Assembly: GCA_963576735.1 (NCBI GenBank)
Contig: OY755178.1
Span: 14,260,001 to 14,324,000 of the forward strand
DNA from: Bedellia somnulentella
Taxonomy: Eukaryota > Arthropoda > Insecta > Lepidoptera > Bedelliidae
Direction of reading: 5' to 3'
DNA length: 64,000 nt
Part shown: one piece after another, positions 47,101 through 57,232 of the stretch
Position numbering within the stretch: position 1 is the stretch's first letter
How the letters are laid out: the number at the start of each line of letters is the position of its first letter
Translations under genes and position numbers: made by a program
The notes under the pieces: model-generated
Told to the model about the DNA's origin: nothing
Database searches by the model: none
What the model saw: only the letters and a program-made list of their open reading frames with translations

Positions 47101-49394
47101 TCGTACTCACGCAATTAGTTCTCATCGGGGTAGGCAGAGACTATCGATCGCCACTTTGTACGATCCTGACAAAACTCTCTAGCTTCGTTTACATCCATAA
47201 ATCTTCCCATACATGACATACTCTTTTATTCTTCATACTTCGGAGCTTTTTGCCTCCGTCTTATTAAATAATTCACGTGAGTGATTCTGCCACATACGAC
47301 TTAACATTCCTAAAAAAATCCTCAGCCATTTTTGGAATTTAAGTATTATTTTATGTCATTTAAAAGCCTTTATACCATGATTTAAATCTTTTTGTTCATG
47401 AAAACCTCATGTGGGGATTATTACTAATAAATAAAGTACTCATAAATTAGTAAAAAATTCGGAGGTAGGAAACGCAAACACTACTAAAACGTGTAAAAGA
47501 AATAAAGGATAGAAGAATTTCGCGCTGGCAGCCATTGACACGGTAGCTCAATTGGTAAGAGCGACGGGGGCGTATACCCGAGGTCGCGGGTTCGAATCCC
47601 GCCTGTGTGGAAATTTTTCTTCCCTTTATTTATTCTTTATTTATTAGTAATAATCCCCACATGAGGTTTTCATGAACAAAAAGATTTAAATTATGTGATA
47701 GTTAGGCGTTTTCAACATTTGCATTCTATCTGAAAAGATAGGCAAGTGGCCTTCCGAATTAGTAAAAAATTCGGAGGTAGGAAACGCAAACACTACTAAA
47801 ACGTGTAAAAGAAATAAAGGATAGAAGAATTTCGCGCTGACAGCCATTGACACGGTAGCTCAATTGGCAAGAGCGACGGGGGCGTATACCCGAGGTCGCG
47901 GGTTCGAATCCCGCCTGTGTCGAAATTTTTCTTTCCTTTATTTATTCTTTACCTAATACCATGAGTCGTTTAGTTCTTTTCAGGGCCGACACTAACAAGC
48001 AACTTAAACTTTTTCGTATAGTATTATATATGCGTGGTATGTTACACTAAGAAGTAGTGAAGTGACTAATCGATTTTATTCATATGTTCTGAAGGAAATG
48101 TATGACTAATTATATTAACAATTTTGTTGAAAAAAAGGGTGGTACCATGGGTGATAGTAAGAGGCGACTAAGGGTATCGGGGCTTTTTAAGTGATTTTTG
48201 GGCGATGCGATTGGATACCCATCACCATAAACATTTATTTTTCAATGTTTTTCCGAATTAATTTTCCATAATGGCTAAAAATTGTCTTTGATGCTTAATC
48301 TCTGGCAACCCCTTTTAGGTATTTATAGCCGTGATCATGTTGTATGATGCCAAAAGACTCAATACCTTTCTCCCAAGCGACTGTAAGCATATGACGACGG
48401 AGTTCAGGTTCTGTCGCACCCACAAATCCTCAGTTTGGAAGGTCTCTTGCACGGAACACCTAAATGTCTCGCCGCGTCTAAGAAAGCTTGTATGTTTTCC
48501 ATGCATTTGAATGTATGTATGTATGTGAGAGTATATGTATGTATGATATCAAAAGATTCACTACCTTTCTGCCAAGCGACTGTAAGCATATGACGACGGA
48601 GTTCAGGTTCTGTCGCTCCCACAAATCCACGGTTTGGAAGGTCTCTTGCGCGGGAACGCCTAGTTGTCTCGCCGCGTCTAAGAAAGCGTTTATGTTCTCC
48701 ATGCATTTGAAAGCCATTTTAGATTCGTTCACTTTCTTGACTAGGCCTGGCTGGATGTTGTTGGCTAATCTGGAAGTAAAATCGTGATGATAAATAGGTG
48801 CAACTAAAGATGATTTTTTGAGGTTCAATAATATGAGGGTTTGTAATAGAATAATGACAGTTTTGTCTCCACAAAATCTATAGGTACAAATATTAATAAA
48901 TATTGTTCTCTATCTGCTTGAATTAGCACTTACATATCGTATGTCTATAACTAACTATTAATATAACATATCATAAAGGACTGTTTAGTTATCGTACGAG
49001 TTGAAAAAGGGTATCCGGCTTCCAGTGGTATATTTCGCATTCCCAAAAAAATGTTGTAACTCCTTTTTTGATTATGAACAGTCCTGTGAGTATAGATAAG
49101 TAATAAATAGAAAGAAAAGAAAGAAAGCAAAAAAAATCTGTAATCTCCTATTGAGGACACAAACTAAAATAGTTATTTGCCAGAGTTAAACGGCCTCATC
49201 GCTATATTTTTATTTACTATACCCAGTAGCCTAAAGACAAGCAAAATTAATCCTTACTTGCACAGAAGAGTTCCGTCTTTAAGTACTTCGTAGAAGTTGT
49301 CCATATCTCCTGAAATGTTGTCAGGCTCTCCAGTAAGGCTGCGAATCCATTCCAAGCTCTCTTGGGCTAGTTCTTCACTGTATTTGCTGTTGAT
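44150..49394 (-). CDS. Mp20: calponin-family muscle protein (transgelin / Mp20 type), first exon missing
   Basis: An actin-associated protein with one calponin-homology domain and one C-terminal calponin repeat. Visible exons: 49394-49258 (INSKYSEELAQESLEWIRSL...LLCK), 48769-48565 (LANNIQPGLVKKVNESKMAF...SVVICLQSLGRK) and 44320-44150 (AHNFGKPSIGPKEAEKNVRH...GVISLQYGSNKGANQSG...RHM, stop). Junction phases agree (2, then 0) and sites are GT/AG. The 170 residues seen, plus the expected 14-18 from a first exon, match the usual length of about 184. The first exon was not found in the window. The long intron 48564-44321 holds an RNase H LINE, tRNA-like foldback elements and a damaged duplicate of the middle exon. 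The sequence down to about 43040 is probably 3' UTR. Choice between Mp20 and its close transgelin paralogues is uncertain. Confidence 0.9.
44844..46036 (+). pseudogene. RNase H-bearing LINE (I/R1/LOA-like), 5'-truncated, with target duplication
   Basis: The 3' part of a non-LTR element. The RNase H domain runs from about 45127: VYTDGSK (Asp), FQAECLGI (Glu), IISDSASV (Asp) and WIRGHSGSLGNDAADELARG. After an in-frame TAA at 45518-45520 the same frame continues to 45955 with LTGRALRLSRKDLRTVTGVL and a Cys/His cluster, CRACMEADETVAHVLQEC. The ATAGTCTTC(G/A)TAAT target repeat at 44830-44843 and 46037-46050 fixes both ends. There is no poly(A): the element ends GCCCATCTAATAT. Domain order fits I, R1 or LOA groups. 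Confidence 0.9.
46856..47083 (-). other. open frame of unknown origin in Mp20 intron
   Basis: After the TATG tail of an RTE scrap the frame reads EEYTIAETDMVPIDLTKAPE...IRRIPHPWQLINQIKLRFK...LVAQE and stops. Composition is protein-like, but there is no motif and no clear splice site. It may be a scrap of an exon or of a mobile element cut by the RTE insertion. Confidence 0.25.
47084..47215 (-). pseudogene. RTE LINE 3'-end scrap
   Basis: On the minus strand: GAAGCTAGAGAGTTTTGTCA, AGGATCGTACAAAGTGGCGA, TCTCTGCCTACCCC, then GCGTGAGTACGAGACGAG and a TATG tail. Confidence 0.7.
47381..47690. mobile_element. tRNA-like foldback element with 56-bp perfect arms
   Basis: 47381-47436 and 47635-47690 are exact reverse complements (56 bp). 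Between them lies a tRNA-like gene (47537-47610). A piece of the element (47445 to about 47640) is repeated 312 bp later at 47757-47952. No protein coding. Confidence 0.85.
47537..47610 (+). other. tRNA-like sequence (pol III boxes intact)
   Basis: Starts GACACGGTAGCTCAATTGG and ends CGGGTTCGAATCCCGCCTG. The D stem GCTC/GAGC, T stem GCGGG/CCCGC and most of the acceptor stem pair; A box TAGCTCAATTGG and B box GGTTCGAATCC are perfect. The anticodon arm has only 4 bp with an 8-nt loop, so it is probably a SINE-type head or pseudogene. T5 follows. Confidence 0.6.
47849..47922 (+). other. tRNA-like sequence, tandem copy
   Basis: Nearly identical to 47537-47610. The acceptor stem is fully paired here (GACACGG with CTGTGTC, one G-U). 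The anticodon-arm defect is the same. T5 follows at 47925. Confidence 0.6.
48151..48345 (+). repeat. repeat A, 5'-truncated
   Basis: GTAAGAGGCGACTAAGGGTA to TATAGCCGTGATCATG. Its tail runs directly into the duplicated exon segment. Confidence 0.8.
48341..48510 (-). pseudogene. damaged duplicate of the Mp20 middle exon
   Basis: The 170 bp repeat 48540-48710: the donor-side part of the exon and its donor (AAAG|GTATTG). A single-base loss in the middle (CGGAACACC for CGGGAACGCC) breaks the frame, and the acceptor half is absent, so it cannot encode the domain. The two units are separated only by TATG repeats and the GAGTATATG end of repeat A. Confidence 0.85.
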
Positions 49395-49479
49395 CTGAAA
49401 TCAAGACATTGGAATTAAAGGAAATTGTAAATAACTTGTAACTTAGGAGATGTTCTTTAATATATTATTTGTACAAATA

Positions 49480-49600
49480 TATACTGCCTCTAGTATGCGT
49501 TAAAGTAGGCAGAGACTATCAACTGTATTTAGGAGGAACCTGGCAAACCATTCGCGCGTCCATACATGTCCTTTTATTCTTCACACAACTTCAAGTAGTT
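49480..49600 (-). pseudogene. RTE LINE 3'-end scrap, diverged
   Basis: Plus-strand AGTAGGCAGAGACTATCAAC and TACATGTCCTTTTATTCTTC match the reverse complement of the RTE 3' end. Confidence 0.45.
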
Positions 49601-49659
49601 GCGCCCTCGTTTGATATACTAGCCTGGGATTTAATATTTTTTATATAAGTAAAATACTA

Positions 49660-49850
49660 ATTTAGGTTTTTGGGGTCTATTCAATGATTTTTGGAAGATA
49701 TAGCGTGAGATATAATCACCATCATTATTCTCTATATTACAATCTTTGCCCTACTAAACTGCCAAAAGAAACTGAGGAATTTTTCATTTTAATGATTTGG
49801 CGACTCCTTTTATAGCCATGAGCATATTATTATGTATGTATGTATTAGGA
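49660..49850 (+). repeat. repeat A, diverged 3' part
   Basis: TTTTTGGGGTCTATTCAATG to TATAGCCATGAGCATATTAT and a TATG tail. Confidence 0.6.
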
Positions 49851-50306
49851 GCTCCCTCGACCTTGATATGCACAATAATTCTCATTAACATTAGAAGCAG
49901 AGCCGTTACGCTTTGTAAACTAGTGCTATTCGATCTAACAGTTCCCGAGAGGGCCTCCTAAATTATATGTATGTGAAAACAATTATATCATAAAACTAGT
50001 TCCATATTACAAGCTACCATAAAAACCAGAACCAGATGATATAATCTGTTCCATCAATCTTAAGGTCCTCCGCAACACTTAGACGACAGGACTTTGACAT
50101 TTTCATCATACCTACATTGTTTTTGCTAGTCAGTTTTGGAAGTTATTTGTGGAAAAGATTATAAAATAAACGATGTTTGGTGATGGGTCATACAAGCACC
50201 AAAAGTCATAAGTTACGGTACACACGACACACATATTCTGATAAGATGCTTTCTTTCTAGAAATAAGTAATAAATAAATATAACAACATGCAGACGATGA
50301 GAGTTA

Positions 50307-50590
50307 AAATCCCGGGTCGGGCCTACACCAATTTGTCTTTTCTAAAGACATATGTGTTGTTAATTTATCATGGTTGTTAACGGTGAGTGAAAACATCGTG
50401 AGGAAAACCACATGGCTAAGTTGTACTTGGCCATGTGACAGTGTATTCGTAGAAATAAGCGATAGGCCTGCCCCTTATCACGTGAGTTCACCGTCGAAGC
50501 AAAATGTGGGTACTCTGAACACCAGGTGACAATGTCACGACATGTTTAGAAGTATTAGTACCTCTGCCAACCCCTTTAGAAATACACAGC
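50307..50590 (+). repeat. repeat B, 5'-truncated
   Basis: Starts within the B box (AAATCCCGGGTCGGGCC) and runs through CACATGGCTAAGTTGTACTT to CCTCTGCCAACCCCTT and GCGTGAAC. The A box is lost. Confidence 0.8.
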
Positions 50591-51035
50591 GTGAACATTT
50601 AGTTGAACAGAAATAAGTCTTCAAATTTCGTTCGTAAGTGTAATAAACAGGAACAATGATCCAAAGGAAAGTATTAAACATGTTGTCAGACAACCTCAAT
50701 ATTTGTAATAAAGTACCGCGACGGAGATACAATCAACATTTCTGATTTAAGTAACGAGGCAATAGGGCCCAGCCGTTTTGGCGTGAAAGTTTGGATGCCT
50801 TTCGAATTATGATACTTTTCATATTCGATGTTTTGGGTATTGTTGTTTTATTGAAAGGTATTTTAATATAGGGGACTTAATTAAATATAGCGGAAACCAA
50901 ACGAAGTTTAGTACAAAACTAGCTTAACAAATTCGGCCAAAAACTAATTGTTAAAATACGTTGTCCCTACACCCTGATTTGATTCAATGTTCTAACTTTT
51001 GTTGGTCATACATTTGCTTCACCGTTCTTGTAATG
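50591..51035. other. no gene seen
   Basis: Unassigned intergenic sequence. Confidence 0.4.
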
Positions 51036-51235
51036 TAAGTAAGAGGCTATTAAGGGTATGGGGCTTTTTAAGTCTTTTTTGGGCGATGTGTTTTCAGAAC
51101 CGTCAACAATAATTATTTATTATTACAATGTTCTCCCCACCCAGCTTCCAAAAGAGGCGGAGGAATATTCTCCTTCTAAATCTCTGGCTACCCCGTTTAG
51201 GGATTTATAGCTGTGAGTATACATATGTATGTATG
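51036..51235 (+). repeat. repeat A, 5'-truncated
   Basis: GTAAGAGGCTATTAAGGGTA to TATAGCTGTGAGTATACATA and a TATG tail. Confidence 0.75.
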
Positions 51236-51340
51236 ATAATGGTCCCAAAAATGTTAAACAATGCAAGGTCCAGTATCCGAGCACCATACCAAATTTTGCC
51301 GCATATTCTCACATACAACCAAGGTCAATTTTATTAGTCA

Positions 51341-52156
51341 CTAGTGGATCGTCCCAGCTTCGCACGGGTAGCGTTGTATTTTAAATATCTGAGGTTTCTT
51401 TCTTTAGTCACTGCTCAAACATTGTGAAATTCAGCGCAATGTTTTCAATTTATTAAATTTATAGCACTCCCTAAACAGTGTAGTTTGGTGATTTTTAATG
51501 CGCTTTAATGAACGGTTCAGTATTTCCGTTTAATAGCAAATTATGGAATAAAACGCTATTAAGTATTTATAACAATCTAAAAAATAAATCATTACGTGTT
51601 GTAGGATGCAACTACTGGGGCCATCTAGTATCTTATAAGTAAATTAGTAACGATTCGGTTTTGGTCACGGGCGCGATGTCTTATTTTATGTATAATTTCG
51701 GTGTTTCTCTACCGATTTCTATGATTCTTTTTTTATTGAATAGGTAATAATGTCACCTTTTTTAAATTAGGGATAAGTGAGGGGTTTACAAACGTAAGAG
51801 TAAACAAATATAATCAGAATGTTCCGAACTGCTAAGCTATCAGGAATTACACGTGTCATTGTGAGTCAACCGTAAAAGATAGACATAAACTGTTGCGGAT
51901 TTTTTTTAGATAATTTTATGAAGAATATTTCCGTCATACATGACTTCTATGTAAGTTTAACCATTAAGGCTGCACACGCAACGGAAGCTTAAAAAATGTA
52001 GTAACTTCTTCCGTTTTCCCAAAATTTCCCAAAATTCCCCTTTACTACTCTGCTGGAAAGTATACAAAAACCTGCCCAGGAGTATGGAGAATAATTGTAC
52101 CAAGTTTCGGTAAAATCCGTTGAGTAGTTTTTGTTTCCATAAGGAACATACAAACC

Positions 52157-52206
<50 letters not shown>

Positions 52207-52325
52207 AATTTTACTGATTGCATTTTTGGCATCAGTATCGATCACTAATCACCCCCTGATAGTTATTTTGAAAATATATTTCATGTACAGAATTGACCTC
52301 TCTACAGATTTATTATAAGTATAGA
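51341..52325 (-). mobile_element. Helitron copy 2, 985 bp
   Basis: Same A|TC...CTAG|T ends as 22203-23172 and near-identical along its length. The GACA array (about 52158-52203) is several units longer, which accounts for most of the length difference. No coding region. Confidence 0.85.
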
Positions 52326-52494
52326 TAAGAATTACTAGTAATTTTAAAGGATTACATTTAGCGATGATTAAAACCAACTGGTTTCATTTCGGGCAATGAG
52401 ACTTGTTATATTAGCTTGTGTTTATTTTAAGCTGCTTGCTTTTATTGTATGGTGTAAGATAGAATGATTAGAATATTCAGAATTAGTATGAAGA

Positions 52495-52637
52495 AGAAAA
52501 GAGCATGTATGAGAAGATTGATGAATATTAAAGAAGCTAGAGAGGTTTTTCAGGATCGTACAAAGTGGCGATCGCTAGGCTCTGCCTACCCCAATGGAAA
52601 ATTATGGCGTGAGAATATGTATGTATGTGTGTAAGAC
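52495..52637 (+). pseudogene. RTE LINE 3' end, best preserved
   Basis: Encodes RACMRRLMNIKEAREVFQDR then TKWRSLGSAYPNGKLWREN. The DNA ends TTATGGCGTGAGAATATG and TATG repeats, the same terminal motif as repeat A. Confidence 0.8.
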
Positions 52638-54677
52638 AGACCCTATATAGGGAAGGCTCGAGCCCCTTGGTGGGGACATATATGAGATGTGAGGGATTAC
52701 ACTTTAGTTCGAACCTAGTTTGCGTATCTCCTCGTTAAGAATTCCATCACGTCGCGAATCCTCTCCAGCCCTCTCCATTGCTCGCCAGGGATTCATATAA
52801 AGCTGACTTTGCAATGTAAAAAGCAAGTAATTCAATGAATACTTGAAAATATATGATCTCATATAACTCGGCTCGCGGAACATGAACCGAGCCGTATCAT
52901 GGCAACTAAATTAGACGAAGGTCACGTCGAGTTGATAACGCATGCTCATTAGACTTATCGTGTTTGAAAACGACTGCATTTTTTGCATTACATACACATA
53001 CAATATCATGGCTATATTTTAAAATGTAGTTATGGGTATCGCAGCGGAGATGAAAGGTAAAAAAACGTTTATTTTATGAAAGGAAGGCATATTAATTGAT
53101 TAAAGTGACAGAAAAAACTGCTGAGGCGTTGCTAATTGCGTCGCTTAACTAGTATTAATTAGGCTCGTTAACGTAACGTTTTATGGACATTTAACACTTC
53201 ACACATGAGAAAACATAAAAGGTCTACGAGAATCTAGGATTGCTGTAACCAATTCCCAATTGAGAAAGTTTTTTCTTATAAAGGAACCATATTTGATTTA
53301 AAAAAGAGACTTTTCTGTGCTCGGATCCTAATAAAAAAACCCAACGACCTACGTTAAACAATTGTTTTTTTTCGAGAAAGAGTATCTAGTAGATTAGAGT
53401 AGATGAGATTAGATACTAGCTACCTCCTAAACCCAACGTTTAGTTTCTCTCAAAATCCACTTCCTTAACCGACCGTCTACTCACAAAAGTGTAGAAAACA
53501 ACGATTAACGTTTACTTTCAATCACGAGCTAGTTGTAAAACGGCTCTACAAATATTTGCTCAGAACGTGATGTTTAGCTTGTTAAATCAAAGCCTGTGAC
53601 GAAATTGTACCGACAACGTGATTGCGAGCGCTATGTCACAATTATTGATAAAACATATCGACTAGTGTTTATTGAGATGACCGTTACTCATTGGTTTAAA
53701 TTTAAATTGAGAATTGAATGGTTTTTTGCGAGGGTAAAAAAGGCTGGCCGGTTCGCCCGAAATGTTTCCGAGTTGTCCGATGACGCAATCGGCGAAGGAT
53801 TCGTGACTCAAGTTTTGTATGTTGTGTGATTTGGCAAACTGGGAGGCATGGCACGAGAGCGCTATTTTATCGCCGATATCTATAGAATGTGATGACAGTA
53901 TAGGGTACTATGTAAGTGCGAAAGACATTTCTGTTTTATACCACGCGATATCTAGTTAAAAGGTCGGTCGTACTAGCTATGTCGTTGGCGAAGTTAAAAC
54001 TTCGTCATTCTTTAAGCCGCGGTATTAAAGTAGACTGCGGCAAGAACATTAATATTTTACTATGCTAGCGTAAAATATGTGAGATTCAATAAACTTTGTC
54101 GAGCTGCCTATTAAAGGATTTTAGACGTGCAATATTAATATAAATCTAACCTTTGTCTAGTGTGTCAACCCGGAACTTTAAATAAGTGTACAGATTGTAA
54201 ACTCCTTACGATCGGTCACCGCGGGTTTCAAAGAGGATAAGTCATTTGGGACATCTGTGGTGATGTTGGCTTATCATCAGTCTGCTTAAAATATTCTACT
54301 CTAATCTTCCACGTGACTGAAGATTCTCCTACTGTGAATGTCTGGTCTTTATTAGGATCTTATAGCAATTTTAATCAAATAAAGACTAACCAACAAACCA
54401 ATCCAACAAACACAGTAAACTGTTGAGGAATGTAACAGAAGTCAAATTAAATTCCTAGCTTGACCTCTTTCCACGAGGATCCGATACAATCAACCGTTTA
54501 TTCTTCTACCTTCATTAATATTCAAAAGCATTATCTAATTTGTGTTCTAAGACAAAGGAAGTGGCTTTTGTTAGCAGTGCCCTGTTGAATTCTTATTATT
54601 TTGGACACCTGCTGCATCGCCCTACATACGTAGGAAACGAACACCACAAGTATAATTTTTATTGAACAATTATACGC
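52638..54677. other. no firm gene
   Basis: Contains the 53891-53980 copy of the dispersed block. The 77-codon frame at 53596-53829 has no recognised homology. The missing first exon of the Mp20-type gene might lie here but was not found. Confidence 0.35.
53891..53980. repeat. dispersed repeat shared with 7196-7285
   Basis: GATGACAGTATA, TGTTTTATACCACGCGATAT and TACTAGCTAT in the same order and spacing as at 7196-7285. Confidence 0.6.
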
Positions 54678-55163
54678 ACCACATACATACATATAATCAC
54701 GGCTATAAATAAAAAAAAGGGGTAGCCAAAGCTTCGGAATATTCAACAGCCACTTTTGGAATGTGCCTCGTAGTGTCGGCTTAGAATAGCATTACCCCGT
54801 TTCCACCGATGGGTGTACGTAAGAGACGACTAACGGTTTTGGGGGTTTTAAGGGATTTTTGGGCAATGTGGTTGGAGACCCAACACCAACAACCTTTACT
54901 TTACCATCTTTTTCTCATTCAATTTTCCAAAAGTGGCTGTGAGAGCTCTGGTTACCCCGTTTAGGGATTTATAGCCGTGAGTATATGTATGTATGTATGT
55001 ACTTTTGTAAGCTGAGTGGGGAAATTTAAAACAAAGGTTTTTGGTCATGTCTCCAATTGCATCACCCAAAAAACACATTAAAGCCCCAATACCCTTAGCC
55101 GCCTCTTACAAACACCCACGAGAAGAAATGGGGCAGTGCTTTTCTAAGCTGACACTACACAGC
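54678..55163 (-). repeat. repeat A, split by another repeat A copy
   Basis: 54678-54767 is the 3' part and 55011-55163 the 5' part (to AAGCTGACACTACACAGC) of one minus-strand copy; the piece between is the plus-strand copy 54768-55010. Confidence 0.85.
54768..55010 (+). repeat. repeat A inserted in repeat A
   Basis: GTAGTGTCGGCTTAGAATAG to ATAGCCGTGAGTATATG and TATG repeats. ACTTTTGGAA on the left and ACTTTTGTAA on the right look like its target duplication. Confidence 0.85.
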
Positions 55164-55293
55164 AATATTCATATCATTTTTATTAATTACACTAATTATA
55201 TTAAATCATCACGTGATTCTTTACAATTCATTTACGCAAAAGCGGGCAGGCTTATTATTGCTTCAAAAAAATACTGGCACATGACTAAGTATA

Positions 55294-56584
55294 CGAGGGC
55301 TGCTATTTATGTATCCGGAACTGGCCACTTACAGAACAATAATTTAAAAAGTAATTACATCATTTAAAAATAGAACTCTTTAGCTTTAGAATACATTTAT
55401 TTTTATGTGACTGTCAATTGTTTTCACATCGTAGCGTCATTTTGAAAATTGCGTGTCTTCACCACCATGGATTTAACTCGTGAACATTTTCGTGCCATGA
55501 TTTTTTACGATTTTCGGCGTGGTCTAACTCAAAAACAGTGCATCGATCAGCTTACTTCGACTTTTGGGGATGAAGCACCCTCAAAGACCACTGTGTATCA
55601 CTGGTTTAGCGAGTTTAATCGTGGACGATCTAAGCTTACTGATGAAATTAAAGAAGGTCGCCCTAAAACGGTCGTTGTACCTCAAAACATCGATGCTGTC
55701 CGGGAACTAATAACTCAAGATCGTCATGTTACATATCGTGAGATAGAGGCATCTCTGGGCATTAGTATGACGAGCATACATAAGATACTTCATGAACATT
55801 TAGCTGTAAAAAAAATTTGCTCCCGTTGGATTCCGCACAACTTGAGTATTGATCAAAAACAGGCTCGTGTCGATTGGTGCAAAGAAATGTTAAAAAAATA
55901 CAACCGTGGTGCGTCAAAAGCTGTTTATAATATCTACACAGGTGACGAATCTTGGATCTACGCTTACGACCCCGAAACTAAGCAGCAGTCCACGGTGTGG
56001 GTGTTCCAAGATGAGCCGAACCCAACAAAAGTTATTCGTGCAAAAAGCACATTGAAGCAAATGGTCGCTTGTTTTTTTGGTATAAATGGCCATGTAGCTA
56101 CAGTGCCTTTAGAGAATCGTAAAACTGTTAATTCGGAGTGGTATACGACCATTTGTTTGCCGGAAGTCTTTGAACAAATAAGAAAGACTAACCGACAACG
56201 TAGAATCATTCTGCATCACGACAATGCTAGCTGTCACAGGTCGGCCGTCACAACTCAGTTTTTAGAAGCTCAAAAGATCGAATTGACAGGTCATCCGCCG
56301 TACAGCCCTGATTTGGCACCCAATGATTTTTATTTATTTCCAAATGTGAAGAAAAAATTACGTGGTCAACGTTTTTCGAGCCGCGAAGAGGCAGTCGATG
56401 CGTTCAAAATGCACGTTTTGGAGATACCTCAGTCTGAGTGGAAAAAGTGCTATGAAAATTGGTTTCAACGCATGCAAAAGTGTATAGATCTGAGCGGCGA
56501 ATATTTTGAGAAGCAATAAAACCATATTAATTGATATATGTTTGTTTCTTTTTTTTATTCCGGATACATAAATAGCAGCCCTCG
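55294..56584 (+). mobile_element. complete mariner element
   Basis: 1291 bp bounded by TA dinucleotides (55292-55293 and 56585-56586). Perfect 27-bp terminal inverted repeats begin CGAGGGCTGCTATTTATGTA. It encloses an uninterrupted transposase. Intact ends and ORF point to a recent insertion. Confidence 0.95.
55467..56519 (+). CDS. mariner transposase, intact (DD34D)
   Basis: Cuts the element at its terminal repeats and inserts it at TA. 350 residues from ATG 55467; the frame extends upstream but with no earlier ATG. N-terminal helix-turn-helix DNA-binding region at about residues 1-110 (LTQKQCIDQLTSTFGDEAPS, VTYREIEASLGISMTSIHKI), with a WxPHxL-type linker (WIPHNLSIDQK) after it. Catalytic triad: Asp160 (TGDESWIYAYDPETKQQS), Asp252 (HHDNASCH) and Asp287 (YSPDLAPNDF), with 34 residues between the last two, the mariner DD34D spacing. 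The C-terminus, MQKCIDLSGEYFEKQ, is complete. No stop or frameshift, so it could be functional. I have not assigned the subfamily. Confidence 0.97.
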   Translation: MDLTREHFRAMIFYDFRRGLTQKQCIDQLTSTFGDEAPSKTTVYHWFSEFNRGRSKLTDEIKEGRPKTVVVPQNIDAVRELITQDRHVTYREIEASLGISMTSIHKILHEHLAVKKICSRWIPHNLSIDQKQARVDWCKEMLKKYNRGASKAVYNIYTGDESWIYAYDPETKQQSTVWVFQDEPNPTKVIRAKSTLKQMVACFFGINGHVATVPLENRKTVNSEWYTTICLPEVFEQIRKTNRQRRIILHHDNASCHRSAVTTQFLEAQKIELTGHPPYSPDLAPNDFYLFPNVKKKLRGQRFSSREEAVDAFKMHVLEIPQSEWKKCYENWFQRMQKCIDLSGEYFEKQ

Positions 56585-56994
56585 TAGATGTGTCAACTAA
56601 AAATGTTTTCCTACAGTAATATTTAGAACATTTTAATCCTACGACTCTTTACTAGTTTTTTCGTAACACCTTGCGGCTTCCTAACAAGGTAAAAGAAGTC
56701 ACTTTACTTTGCCATATGTGTTTATATTTTCCACACATTGCCTGAAAAATATGCCCACGTGCCATGAAGTGGGATTAGGAGTGGATAAATACACAGATGC
56801 GTAGGGGCGGAACCCTCCATTCTATTTGCATATTTGGGCTTTCTTTAAACTAAGTAATCTTTTTTTTAAATATAAATACTTAAAACTGTTTTGATAGGGT
56901 AAGCAAAAATAAGTGACTTAAAATAGATAAATAATCAATATAATGCCCTAAAAATAATAACACTTACAAAAATAAGTCAAACAGAATTTCATAA
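56585..56994. other. no gene seen
   Basis: Unassigned AT-rich sequence after the mariner element. Confidence 0.4.
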
Positions 56995-57232
56995 TCTTAC
57001 TTATACTCACGCCCCTTATTTCCATTGGGATAGGCAGGGCCTATCGATCGCGACTTAAAACAATCATGAAAAATCTCTCGTGCTTCCATTACAGTCATTA
57101 TTCTTCTTATACACGTCCTACATGCTCTTTAATTCTCACTTCGGACCCCCGCCTTTATGAGAAAGTTTTCTGCCTTGTCTAGAAACGTTTTACGCGGCCG
57201 TCCTCTACTACCAATACAATCCAGATTATCTC
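56995..57232 (-). pseudogene. RTE LINE 3' end, longer scrap
   Basis: The minus strand covers GGTAGTAGAGGACGGCCGCG (the GRGRPR... codons) to CCCAATGGAAATAAGGGGCG then TGAGTATAAG. Several frames are broken. Confidence 0.7.

Noticed and set aside
47537..47610. Functional tRNA gene
   Set aside because: Anticodon stem has only four pairs and an eight-base loop; it sits inside a foldback repeat and recurs with it.
53596..53829. 77-codon plus-strand frame as a gene
   Set aside because: No motif, no splice context, no homology I recognise.
55449..55466. Start of the mariner transposase at 55449
   Set aside because: The codon is TTG; ATG at 55467 gives the usual mariner N-terminus.
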